From Purpureocillium takamizusanense (Eukaryota; Ascomycota; Sordariomycetes; Hypocreales; Ophiocordycipitaceae): 64,000 nt of DNA. The position numbers and the translations under genes are program-made. Position 1 is the first letter of the stretch; each line of letters starts with the position of its first letter. Under the pieces are notes generated by a model. The model was not told the DNA's origin and did no database searches. It worked only from the letters and a program-made list of their open reading frames with translations. This document shows, piece after piece, positions 34,491 through 45,951 of the stretch. The DNA lies in contig NC_063070.1 of assembly GCF_022605165.1 (NCBI RefSeq), positions 1,488,001 to 1,552,000 on the forward strand, given 5' to 3'.

Positions 34491-35401
34491 ATGTCCCGTT
34501 CTGGATATGACCTGACGCACGCGCTGCCCGGATCCGCGGCAGCAAATCAGGTGGCACGGGGAAGGGCCAGGCGGACAGGTAGTACCTATATCCCCCACCC
34601 CCCTGCTTGCCCTCTGTCTCCTTCCTCTCCTACCTACCAACCTACCAACCCGGAGATGAGCAACTACCTGGAACGACCTTTCTTTCCTGGCTCAGTGTTT
34701 ACCGGTGTACTAAAATGAGCTACACTACAGGCGATGACCTTAACACTACGCCTCGGGCTTCGCGTATAAACGCCCCCGAGGGAGTCACTACGGCACAAAT
34801 CGCCGGTTCCCCTACCACGCCCACACCTCGGACCATGAGGCGACAGCCGGTACTGCAGACGGCTGCCAGTGCGCAAGCCGCTCCTACATCAGTGGCGACA
34901 AGCAGCAACGCCACCATGATGGCAACTCCTAGACAACTGCAGCATCCACCAGTCATGGGTTCGGGCGGCTTCTAGCAGCAGCCCCCGCCCCGTGCGCCCG
35001 TGGACAGCTCCCGTACGTCCAGCGTCTCGGGAGGTGAGGGTCTGGGACGTGGTCAGAATCTCGTCCCAGACCAGTTCAACCTGTTTGTCGCAGGAAACGT
35101 TGCCAACACGATGGCACCCCCTGGCTTTGCTGTGACCGGAACACACCAGCAACAGCATCAGCATCAGCATCAGTACCAACATCATTATCAGCATCATCAG
35201 TATCAGCATCAATATCAGCCGTGGCAACAGCAGCAATCGGGCGGCGGCCAAGATGTCGAGATGGACGACGACGCCCACCCGTACGGCGGTCAGCCGTTCC
35301 ATCACTACTACCAGCAACAGCAACAGCTCAGCCGCCAGCGCCGCCGGAGACAGCAGCGGGACCAGCACGGCCGACACGGCCATCAACAGCGAAGGCCGTG
35401 A
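34491..35401 (+). CDS. Low-complexity Gln/His-rich protein, reading frame interrupted by one TAG
   Basis: Exon 1 34491-34578 (MSRSGYDLTHALPGSAAANQ) joins exon 2 at 34731 through a 152-bp intron with a TACTAA-like branch and CTACAG end, giving RRTGDDLNTTPRASR. The frame then runs through Thr/Pro-rich sequence to GSGGF, where TAG occurs at 34973-34975, and continues in the same frame for 142 codons (QQPPPRAPVDSSRTSSVSGG, then NLFVAGNVANTMAPPGF and a long Gln/His tract) to TGA. Without the TAG it would be 252 codons. Either a CAG-to-TAG nonsense change or sequence error broke the gene, or a 126-bp intron (34850-34975, ending TTCTAG) removes it in frame. The prion-like Gln/His tract and basic tail (SRQRRRRQQRD) suggest a nuclear or RNA-associated protein; I recognise no domain. 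Confidence 0.5.
35145..35235 (+). repeat. CAG/CAT codon repeat (Gln/His tract)
   Basis: Imperfect array of CAG, CAT, CAA and TAC codons inside the low-complexity gene at 34491-35401, encoding alternating Gln, His and Tyr. Likely prone to length variation. Confidence 0.8.
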
Positions 35402-36666
35402 CGCGCGGCGTCTTGTCCACACAAGGCATGCATATTTTCCGTCTTCCCCTGATAAAAGAGCCATCGTGCACTCTAAGCACAGTATACGGGCTAACCTACA
35501 TACTGATATAACAGGGCCTAAAGGGGGGATGTCGAGCGCGTCTCGCTGTGCATATGGAGGGCTTGGTTGCTTTTGAGCTACGGAAGTTTGCCGACTGGAT
35601 TCGTACGGCCGTCGTGGTGGATTGACACTGTTCATTACAGGCAAATACAACAGTCACGAATGGGGAGCTAGCGCCACACGACAGCGGGGGACAGATGGAA
35701 GCCGGATGCCCTTGGAGCCGCGATGCAGGGGAGGCGCCCTCATATATGAGTGGCTTGACGCTATAAGAATATCCAGATCTACAATAGAGGCGATCTGAAT
35801 TATCTGTGAAGGTCCTGGAAGAGCGCTTAGTTTCTCGTGCCAGCAAAGCGCCATCCATATTCATGAGATAGCTCAAGGCACGGATGATTCCCGCACGAGA
35901 GCAATATACTCTCACCAGGAATCCCGCCTTTCTTCCTGATGCTCACGCACAGTTGGTTCGAATAGGGTCTCCCTTTGGCATTCGTGCTGTTGCCGTTTCG
36001 CCTGCCCAACACTGGTCAAGTTGTCGCGTCGCAACACCACATGACATCAAGTTGCCTCATGGCCTGACCAATCTCCCACAAAGGTTTTGCTTGGTACTCT
36101 CTTTTCTGGTCCCTAAAAGGCCCTTCGTATTAATCGTGTACAGTGTCTATCTGTGTGCAAACTACTGTACCAATGGGTTTTTGAAAAATTGGCGTCGTAT
36201 ACCCATCTACCCGTCCAACGCTCCCCTAATCCAAAGCACGGGCGAGCTGTCTTCGATGAGCAGGCTCTATTCCCTGGGATATCATGCGTGAATTTGCGCA
36301 GCCCCAAACGCACAGCGAGCGCCGTACAAAATCAAACCGTGCCCACGTCACCACATTTCGTCCGCTTCGTTTTCAAGTCGACCGCTCAGTGATTGATAAT
36401 CCGATCAAGCCACAAACGCCTTGCTCACCCCTCCTTCGAGTCGCTATTCAAAGCCATGTTGCCCAATTCGCCCTCAGGTCTAAAATCCTATGCAGGTGCT
36501 TCCCGTGCCACATATGCTGTACTCAAAGGCAACCCGGGCCTAAGCTCAGAATGTAGCGTCGTATAGTTCGTGAGTCGACGCATTAAATCATTAAGACGGT
36601 GAGAAGAAAACATCATGAAGAGTAGAGAAGGCCGGGCGGGTCAGCCAAACGAGCCTGTCGTCGCTT
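35402..36666. other. Intergenic region, convergent 3' flanks
   Basis: 1.3 kb, more AT-rich than the flanking genes. Short ORFs only; none with a domain or a splice extension I trust. Confidence 0.35.
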
Positions 36667-37942
36667 TTACTGGTCATTGGACCAGGCGCCGGCGTGAATG
36701 AAATGGTCCCAGGTGATATCCAAGCCACCGTCTTCATACGGCAGCTGCGTCAATGGGTCCGCCATAGTGTCGCCCTTGACAGGCGTGTACATGGAGCTCT
36801 GGTCTTGGAACTGCATAGGCGCCATCGCCCACTCCTGACCGTACGTTGTCTGCCCGTAGCTGTTTGCGATGTCCGCCGGATTAACGCTGGGGCTCATCAG
36901 CATCTTAACGTCGTTCGGCAAATCAGCCGTGAAGATAGAGGTAGCGGTGTCGTAGCCGGCAGGCGTCTCGGGCTCCATGGCGCTGTCGAAACTGCTAGTC
37001 ATCCTGGTGCTCGGAGTGTCTGGCTGAGAGCCGGGATTGGGGAGGGCCTCGACGGCATTTGCGGGCGAAGGAGCCGCGGGCGGCGCGCGGGCGCGAGAGG
37101 CAGACCGTGAGCGGGACCGCGAGCGGGCACGGCGCTTCGATCTAGGAATGTATGCCACGCCCCCGAGGATGGCGGACCGTTCCCTAGGGCTCAGTGAAGG
37201 TGAAGGTACCCCGAAGCCCGGGGGTGACTGGGTAGCGAAGGGTGATGGCGCGCTGTACTGGCCAAAAGGAGATTGATTGTGGTGATTCTCATACGCCGGT
37301 GGAGAAGCGACGTATGGAGCCTGGGAGGTCTGTGAGGGAGACGGAACGTAGGGAGGTTGCGAAGCCTGCGTCGCTTGACCTTGCGGCATCGACTGGTTCT
37401 GAAACATGTTGCGGGACATGCTCTGGGTCAAATGCTCTGCCTGCTGATTGGCGTGCGGAAAAGATGCAGCGAACATCTTGTTGATCTCATTCTCCTTGCG
37501 CCATTGCTCGTTAGTCCTGGCGAGGAGGCTCGACATATGGCACCGGTTGTCCACAAAGTCCTGGAGACGGTGGTTGACGTCGGGCGACTCGGTCAGCAGG
37601 TGAGGCGCCAGCAGCCTAAACGATCGAGGCATGTTGTCTTCCTCCTCCTCGTACATTTCCTCCTTCATGACAATCTGCTCGGTGATGCGGAAGCCCTTGC
37701 CGGTGCGCTTCTTGTGGATGTCGCTTGCCATGCGCGCCGACTGCACCCGAGCCTCGAGACTTCGGTCAGTGCGGCGCGAGGCGGCAATGTATGCCCGCTC
37801 CTGGTTCTCCTCATGAGACCTCTCCGTCTGTAGCTCGGGTCAGGTCGGGTTCCTGTGCTTAAGAGTGGGACGGCTACCTCAAGGATGGCTGGGGTGAGGC
37901 TCAAGGGAATGTTACCTTTCTAGTGGTGATGGTCTTCTCCAT
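36667..37942 (-). CDS. Conserved fungal protein with RS-like tract, function unknown
   Basis: Exon 1 37942-37916 (MEKTITTRK) and exon 2 37827-36667 (intron 88 bp) encode 395 aa. The joined N-terminus continues TERSHEENQERAYIAASRR and DRSLEARVQSARMASDIHKK, a charged helical region that looks well conserved, followed by an acidic patch (MKEEMYEEEEDNMPRSF) and HLLTESPDVNHRLQDFVDN. The middle is Gln/Pro/Ser/Tyr-rich and disordered. A short Arg/Ser tract (RSKRRARSRSRSRSASRARA) sits near the centre and could act as a nuclear localisation or RNA-binding element. The C-terminus is acidic and aromatic (YEDGGLDITWDHFIH), reminiscent of an activation domain. No catalytic motif. Best guess is a nuclear regulator; that is inference only. 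Confidence 0.75.
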
Positions 37943-40900
37943 TGCTACTCCCCTACCACTCTTGTCGTCTACTACCTAGCAATAGTAGTGTTCAAGCTGG
38001 AGAGATGAAGATGGAGCGGGGTTCAAGCCGTCTTTAAATAATCGGCAGTCGAACCGGTGATCAAGCACAGATGCCTGGCGCCTCTGGCGGGTGTATGTGC
38101 CGGACCGGCGCACTGGGGAGTTGGGGCAGGGTGATGCTAATTTGCGAGTTCGGACCAAACTGTGATGGAGGAAAGTTTGATGCAAAACACTGGATAGAGT
38201 GTGCCTTGGCAGCGCATGAGCGAGCAAAACCAGCCGGCGAAGGGCGCGCGGATGCAGCAGAGGCGGGGGGGAGGCGTCGGAAAGGCGAGATGGGACGGCC
38301 TTGGGTGGACTTGAGGCGCAGGCGGCGTACACGGCGAGGCAATGCTGCGGGTTGATATACTGCCTGTCGACAGGGGCGAGGTCGGATTGCTTGCAGGTCT
38401 GTGGGTTTGAACTCTAGACGGGCCGGGAAGGAAGAAGCGAGGCGTCAAGAGGTCACAGGCAAGCGGGTTGGAACGCGGCCGCTGCACGCCGTGTGTTTTA
38501 TACGAAGCTCCAGCATGCGGCGGCCATGGCTGATAGCCTGTTGCCGGAATGGGCGGCGGCGGCCCGGAGCTTGCTAGCGGTAGAGCGACATTGTGTCTTT
38601 CGATCCGTGGGCGATGGCACAGCAAGTGATCGAGTGTGCGTGAAGGGATCGATCTCGATGCCAGAGGAGCTGTTAGCGCAGGCTGGCGGCCTAAGTATCG
38701 CCGACGTATCGGCACGCCATACCGGGGCAGCACCGCCTGCTCACATTGGGTACCTACTTAGGTCGTGCAGGAGGAGCCGCCCGACTACTAGGTAAATCAG
38801 TTAGCAGCTAACCGCCTCAGTACCTAGCAGGCAGCCCGCCTCCCGTCGCCGTGGCCCAAAACATTGAAGCTCTCCCAGCCCACAGACCGGACGACGCAGT
38901 CGCAGCTGCATGCACCACCAGTATTTGGCGGTGACTGATCAGGTGCATTTTGCTTTCCCCTCACAAGGGCGACCGACAGCCACCTAGTACGATGCCAGGT
39001 AAGGTTGTGCCTAGCACGCCGCCCTTGGGACGAGAGCAGCTCCCCAACCTCGGGCGACACATCCATACCCAGGTACCTGTGTCTACAAACTTTACCTAGT
39101 ACTAAGCTCTAGAACACTGCGTCTGCCTCTATCCTGCCTTCCACAGGTACCTACAAAGCGCACCGAGGCACGCACGCTTCCGCTAGCCGCTCCTGCCCTT
39201 TCTCTTTTGGAGGTTTCGGTTTCTGCGCAATGCAAGGATATCTTATGCATGGCATGTGCTCGCTGCTGTGCTCGCTTTAACCAGCTATGAACGCTGTTTC
39301 CCACATTTACCTTTCTGGAAGTACGAAAAATTGGCTGCCCCTCTGGCCTGCAGCACCAACCCCAACCCTAGCCCCGGCAACCAGAACTTGAATAGGGCCG
39401 CAACTCCACTGCATCCCTCCCGCTCCTCCGCGAGCGCATCGTCCCAGATGTACATGACACACGCGGCACGATGCAGGCGTCCCACGCATCCGCCTAAGCC
39501 AATTTACGAATACATGAGACGCAAATTTGGCTCAGGCACTAGAGCGGGAACCCGCGGAGCCGGCTGCGGACTGCCTGGCGAGGACTCGACCCGACCCAAA
39601 AATACTAATCACGCTCGCGTAGGCAGGCTTGGTGTTTTTGGCCTCTGATATTGGCTCCGCATCTACCGTACGGTGATCACCAAGCACGGACCTGACTGCT
39701 TCCAACAAAACGCCGCAGCCTGCGGGCTCTAGAATTACCGACCCCCGAACCGGGCGGACCCCAGTTTTGTCGCCCGCTGACTGATTGCCAGAATTTACTT
39801 TGCGCGAGCTTGAGCATGCCGTCGAATGGCCTCATTTCGTCGGGCATTCCCGCAGTGGCGGAAGGGGCGAAGTTGGCTCGGCACACGAAATGCTTGGGAA
39901 AGCAAGCTGCCATGTCGCCTTGCGGCGCCTCGGCACCTACTTCGTAGGCAGAACCGGAATGGGCCTCCAGCGTGGAGATGGGGCCCCGCCGGGGCGGAGG
40001 GCCAGGCCTTGCGCTGCTGGCGGGCTCGCTGTGGGGAGAACGGTGAAGGCCGAGGGCAAGCAAGCTAGTTGGAGATCGAACAATATGATCGAGGATCTGG
40101 CAACAGGTGCCGACGCCCCGATCCTGCGACTGCGCGGTGTCTTGTCTGACCCAAGGTGCCAGTATATCTATCGGTGTAACAGCTGAGCGACTCCAGGGAC
40201 ACCCCCAAAGCGGAGGGCCCTGGGCGCGTCGCGAGTTCGTAGCTTAGTATGTTTGGAGATTGAAGGTCGTCAGCAGGAGGCTCTACACACTGCAGCAATT
40301 GAAGACGAAAGTCTGTTGTGCTGCTGGAGACGTTCCGACTGGCCCCCCGAACTCTGAGGCGGAGGAGAGGCTCCGGCCCGCAGTACCAAGATGCAAGACA
40401 CTGATCAACCCCCTGCTGGCGCGCCGCAGAGCATCCAAGGGCAGAGGTACATGGTCGCGACAAGGGCGGCCTAACAGATGCCCAACAGCGTTTGCACGCA
40501 GGCTGGCGACCTGCAGCCATGCTCAAGACTCTGGCCAATATGTGCGGCGGTAGCTCTGGTACAGTTGGCGCTAGCCTCATCTGACGGCCGCCATCCCGCT
40601 CTGAGTGCAAGTCGCAAGCGGGCTGGCTTGCTTGGCTACGAGAGCCTTTCCCCCCGCACGCTTTGGCGTGGTGGAAATCCCATTGCCCAGCCAAGAATCG
40701 CATCCCCCTCGGTGCCGCCTCGCAGTCGGGGCGCGGGCAAACCATACCTCCACGATGCCCCTGGGGATCGTGGCGCTCGCCATTGCCCGACATGCATCGG
40801 ACCAAAGCAGCCGCCACAGAGTTTGGCCCGCCTTTGGCGATTTTCCAAATACCCAGAGCCAACCAGAGGGGGTCACATCTCCGCCTGGCCCGGTGGCGAA

Positions 40901-40974
40901 TGGCCGCGACGCGAGGGCTCTGTTCCCCCCGTGCTCTCGTCGTCCCTCGGTGTTCGTCCCGGACGAGACGGCAC

Positions 40975-40998
40975 CATGGCATGGCATGGCATGGCATG
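40975..40998. repeat. Tandem pentamer (CATGG)4 plus CATG
   Basis: Four perfect CATGG units followed by a partial unit, in the gene-poor stretch. Confidence 0.85.
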
Positions 40999-42430
40999 CT
41001 TCAAGGGGTTGTCGACTGCTAGCAGCGCCAGCGCCAGCGCCCGTGCAATCGGGACTCGCCAGCCGTCTCCAGGCCTGTGCTGGGTTAGTACTGGCTGCCA
41101 ATGGCGATGTGCTGGTACACTGCCACCCGCGCACATCGAAACCTGTCAAGCTCGTTGCAAACTCGTGCTCTTTTGGCATCGGGGACCTCCTAATGGCGCG
41201 CGTTGGGTGACTATAGCATGCTCGTTTGCACGGTGAGCCGCTCGTCTCGCCAGATCGTAGCTCCTCCATTGTGCAACAACCCAGCGTCAGCTTGTGTTAG
41301 GATGCTTGGACGACGCTGCCATCTTACTCGGCCGCGGTCGACATGGGCCAAAGGCTGCTATTATTACCATTGCCTGCCGTGGGTGCACAAGCCGCTCGCC
41401 GCGCCGCGGCCATGACATCACAGCCTGCCCAGCTGTGTAAGTGAAGATGCCCACGGGTTGCGCAGATCGCGACGTTTAGGCTTCTCAACTGCCGTTCCGG
41501 TGGCGCTGAGGCTGTTGAATTTCCACCGAGCCACCGATGGCAGGTGCTGGGCCTCGCCGAACCAGGCCTCCCAACTGGCCGGGGGGTAATAATAAATCGT
41601 GTTCAGGTGAGATCGGGACCCTACTCTCCGACTGCGTACCACCGATGTAATTGATTCGCGACCCCGCCACACTTTCGCATGGGGTAATAGTATATCCATG
41701 TCGACCTTTGGGTATATGTTATCATGACGTGTGTCGCATGTGGCAGCACGGATCGGAATTTGGATGACCAGACTGCTGGGTCGATGGACGAGCACAACAG
41801 CCTGCTATGGGGTATCGCCACACTACGACCCCCCCCTCTGGGGTCGGCACTGCAGGTCCAGCAGCATCAGACGAGATCCATGTGTAACCAGTCCCTGACA
41901 TGCACCTTCCTCTCTGCGGGGCTTGGATTGGTGGGTGTCGGTCGTTGAGACCAATTTTTTTGCAACTCGGCGTTTGAGTCTCTCAAATCCAGTCTCGCGA
42001 TACCTACCCTGAAGCTTGAGTGATGAGACACGTGAGTGACAACGACGAAAGCATGTGATGCTGTCCAACGGTCCCTGTTCTCTGGCATAGCAGTTGGCCT
42101 TTCGGTTGGTCGGCCCCGTTCGAATCATGTCTTGCTGCAGGTACGCTGACCCCGACATTCCTCTTGCGAAGAGAGCGACGCAGTCTGGATGCATGGTAGC
42201 CACATGGCTCAAGTGCAAACACCTTGTGTGACACCAAGCCTCCAGCGCTGCGCAGTGAGGGAACTCCATGCTGATAAAGTGTTGCTCCCTTTGTCTCGCG
42301 AACGGGCTGCGGGCCACACGTGAATTGAATTGTCTTCCTCCGCTCCATGGCGGTCAGGACTCAAGTCACCAGTCACCAGCACACGGGCAGATGGCGTCGC
42401 GCCATTGTCGAGACATTGTGCACGTACGGT

Positions 42431-42459
42431 GCTGTACTGTGCTGTACTGTACTGTACTG
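42431..42459. repeat. GCTGTACTGT / ACTGT tandem repeat
   Basis: GCTGTACTGT twice in tandem followed by ACTGTACTG, about 1.1 kb upstream of the OSBP-related gene. Confidence 0.8.
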
Positions 42460-43515
42460 AAAATGGATGCAAGGCTGGACGAAACAGAGGCCAGAGCGCG
42501 TGCCGCGTGAACCAAGAGTTGGGGCACGATGCCGAGGAGGAGATGCACGACATGCGGCGAGGGCCAAGGCCTGGGCCATGTGGGAGGATGATTGGCCCGT
42601 TCTGTGCCTGGAGGCTGGCGGCGATGCTCATGTCTGGCTCGCTCATCCTGCCCGATGTTGCTATATCCAAGAAAGCCCATTCAGTTATGAAAGGGAAGGA
42701 AGAAGCAGCAAGGCCTGCCGCTTCGGAATCTTCCGTCCGTCTCTTCGCACATGTCTCTTCCAGACTCGTCTCCTTTCTTGATGTCGAATCGTGCGTCTGC
42801 CACGCAGCAGGCAGAGTAGGCACCTGTAGCTTGGCATCCAACGCTGGTGCCGACAGGGTCAAATGGCTGCACAGCGTGATCATTCCCGCAAATGTACTGG
42901 TACTTGGTCGGCGCAGCGCGTTGTGGCTCTGGTCCGGCGCTGGTTGCTGGCCCGCCCACTCATTTGACACGTCGCAACCCCCACCCGATGCACACTGCCT
43001 CCCGGCGGCAACCCCACCCTCAACCATCTTGCGGTATCAATACCTCGACGGGCCCTGGCACACCGCAGACGTCACACAATCCCGCCGCTGAGCCTGCACC
43101 TTTTGTCAGGCAGGGCCAGTTCCAACAGTGAGGCCGATCAACCTTGTACTGCTTCGCTTCCTTCCCTCTTCCGTCCATCCCACAGCATTCTCACCACCTC
43201 CTTTGCCTTGCCACTCGTCGGCCCCGTCGTCTGGCAAGCCTATTTACCTACCTTAGGCGAGCCTGCGGCGTTCTGTGCACCCTCGACGGAGGTGCCTCCA
43301 GGTACAGTGCCAGTTGCTGGACGACGCCACCAACCACGCACCAAGCGGCGAGAGATACTGTGCCTCCAGCAGATGCGAGACTCGACGACAATCTTGCCCC
43401 TGGCTGCCATCGTCTCCTCTCCCGGCTGCCCCCCGCTCTCCGGCCCATCTGTTGCATCGCATACACGTATCGCATACAGGTAGTATATCGAATACACCAT
43501 CGCGTCGCTCCCACC

Positions 43516-45237
43516 ATGGCGACGTCCGCTACACCGCCGACCGTCGATGCGCCGGACGAACCGCAGAGCGAGGGCTCCAAGCTGCGGACGTTTCTAGGCA
43601 TTTTGAAAAAGTACGTGGACCCGTGTCGCGGCACCTTGCGTCTAAGACAGTCCGACTTGACGCTGGCACAAGGCGCTACCCCCTTGACGACCAAAAAAGG
43701 GACATGGCTGACGTCTGGCTTCGCCGGGCCTGCAGGTTCATCGGCGTCACCGACCTCGCCGCCGTGCGCTTTTCGCTCCCCTCACAGCTGCTCGAGCCAA
43801 CCCCCAACCTCGAGTACTGGACCTATCTCGACGCCCCTAACGCCTTCGTTGCCATCGGCACCTCGGACGAGCCGCTCGACCGCATGCTGGAAGTGGTGCG
43901 CTTCTGGCTCACAAAGGACCTCAAGTATGCCAAGGGCAAGCCGTGCAAGCCCTACAACTCGTGCTTGGGCGAGTTTTTCAGGGTGCGTCGACCCCTTGTT
44001 CCTCCCGCGAGGGGGCGGTGTGCTGGCATGTGTGGGGGCATACCACCGCGGGGCAACCAGAATGTGGTCTTTTTTTGGGCTTTGGCTGACTTAGGTGCAG
44101 TGTAATTGGGAAACCGAGGACAATGCGCCGAGGATCGATACTAAAGAGCTGCAGGGCGACAAGAGCAACGGCAATGCCAGTGCCGCATCCAGTTTGAAGA
44201 GCGACGTGTCCGGCCTAAAGACTACCGTCAAGGACGACAAGAATGGGTCGTCTGTCTCCCTGTCGGTTCCCCAACACGGGAAATCTGCCGACGCCCACCT
44301 CGTTCGCGTCTCGTACCTCACTGAGCAGACGTCTCATCACCCTCCTGTTAGCGCCTTCCACGTTACATGCCCGGAGAAGGGCATCACGGCCCGCGGCTTT
44401 GACCAAATCTCGGCCAAGTTTACCGGCACGTCGGTCAAGGTGTTGCCGGGCGAGCACAACATGGGCATCTTCATCACGCTTGACAAGCGCGACGGCGAGA
44501 CGTACCAACTGACGCATCCGGCGGCGCACCTGGGTGGCATTCTAAGGGGCAGCCTGAGCGTGTCAGTCAGCGAGATGGCCTACTTTACGTGCCCTCAAAC
44601 CAAAATTAAGGCCATCCTGCATTACGTGGAGGAGGGCTGGCTCGGCCGCACGACCAACAAGATTGACGGCGTCATCTTTCGCTACGACCCGGAGAATGAC
44701 AATAAGTCGAGGGTTCAGGACGTGCCTGAAGAGGATGTCCTGGCCCGCCTGAGCGGCCCCTGGAGGGAGAGAGTGGTCTTCACCATCGGCTCGCGGCCCG
44801 TGGTACGTCTACGCAAATTGCAGGTCGTGCTCTATTCGGTTTGCTGACCCGTCGTCAAGAAAACCGTCCCTTCTGAAGAACAATACACCATCATCAACAT
44901 TGGGCCGCTCAGCGTTGCACCCAAGATCGTGCCTCCCGAGGACCAGCAGCAGCCCAACGAGTCGCTGACGCTCTGGGGTGGCGTCACGCGGGCCATCCAT
45001 GCCAAGCAGTTCTCCAAAGCAACGGAGCTCAAGGTCGAGCTCGAGGAGAAGCAGCGAGAAAAGGCCCGCGAGCGCGAAAAGTCGGGCGAGGAGTGGAAGC
45101 CCGTCTTCTTCGAGCACGTCGTCGGCAACGGCGGCAAGCCCGGCCTGACTGACCAGGGCCGGCGGGTCCTCGAGCTCGCGCAAAAGGGCGAGTGGTCCCT
45201 GGACGGCATCACCGGACAGAACGGCACCACAGAGTAA
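43516..45237 (+). CDS. Oxysterol-binding-protein-related protein (Osh/Kes1 type, ORD only)
   Basis: Exons 43516-43610, 43736-43982, 44095-44802 and 44860-45237 encode 475 aa. It is a lipid transfer protein exchanging sterol or phosphatidylserine for PI4P at membrane contacts. The family signature EQTSHHPPVSAF is present; the lid region LRTFLGILKKFIGVTDLAAV spans the first intron, and FSLPSQLLEPTPNLEYW, CKPYNSCLGEFFR and VRFWLTKDLKYAKGKP follow. No PH or ankyrin domain precedes the ORD, so this is the short class (yeast Osh4-Osh7). A Ser/Lys-rich insert (about residues 130-180, GNASAASSLKSDVSG) sits before the signature and lengthens the protein. The C-terminus has a charged helix (KVELEEKQREKAREREKSGE) and the expected FFEHVVGN block. 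Splice sites are canonical; each junction restores the domain. Confidence 0.92.
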
Positions 45238-45951
45238 TGCGAGACGAAGAACCGAACTGCTAGACGATATCCTGCTATAGACGGCGACGAGGGAGTGGAG
45301 GCGGGGAGCGGGGTCTAAGAAGCGCAGATAGAGACGTCCGATGTTAGTTTGCGCCATGTCCAGCTAATAGTGCCGCCCGAACTGAAGCTCGACATGTATA
45401 CCTATATGAACAATGTAGCGCTGTGTCGGATAGGGCTTGGGTCTGCGGAAGAGGAGGGAACAAAGGCCATCATCCATCTGCGTGCGTGCATTCGACTTCT
45501 CGGGCAGTGCCGGGCTTGTTGAGAAAGGGCGGCGTTGGTAGGCGTTTTCGCTGCGCGGGGGCATAATGGTCGAGTCGCCAAGACCTGAATGGATTGCCGA
45601 GCCAGTCTCGTTACGGTCATCTCCTGCGACACAGCAGCTTACGTTCGCAGAAGTACACACATGGCGGGCATTCAATACAAAGAGCATCAGTTTGCGTTTG
45701 ATTTGAAAATAGCTTATCATACAATGTGCGTTACTGAAGACGTCTTCCCGATAAAACTCCCATGATCCCTCGTACAGCGCAGGCGGAGCCGCAGATTATT
45801 TTACAACATGAGTGAGGTTCGCATTTGCCCACTGACAGGGCATGGTTCGGAACGAGCCCCGTCGATTCCCTGCCCTGGCTACTGCAGCCAGTAGTTCACT
45901 GGCAAATTCTGTGAGCGGCGGCGGCGGCGGCGGCGATGGTGATTGTCCCGC
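45238..45951. other. Convergent 3' flanks of the OSBP-related and MAM33 genes
   Basis: 714 bp, no gene seen. A GCC/GGC trinucleotide run at about 45912-45932 lies just beyond the MAM33 stop codon. Confidence 0.4.

Larger units (their letters stand above)
37943..43515. other. Largest gene-poor stretch of the window
   Basis: 5.6 kb. ORFs of 200-310 codons occur on both strands (40065-40997 minus, 40478-41236 plus, 42330-43091 plus) but overlap antisense and have no domain, so I treat them as chance ORFs in GC-rich DNA. TACCTA/TAGGTA motifs cluster at 38749-39155. Tandem repeats are listed separately. The right part must hold the promoter of the OSBP-related gene. Confidence 0.4.

Noticed and set aside
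40065..40997. 310-codon ORF on the minus strand and overlapping plus-strand ORFs to 41236
   Set aside because: They overlap antisense in GC-rich DNA, lack any domain, signal or splice extension, and show no sensible amino-acid composition.
42209..43091. ORFs of 253-272 codons on both strands
   Set aside because: Mutually antisense, contain the tandem repeat translated in several frames, no motif.
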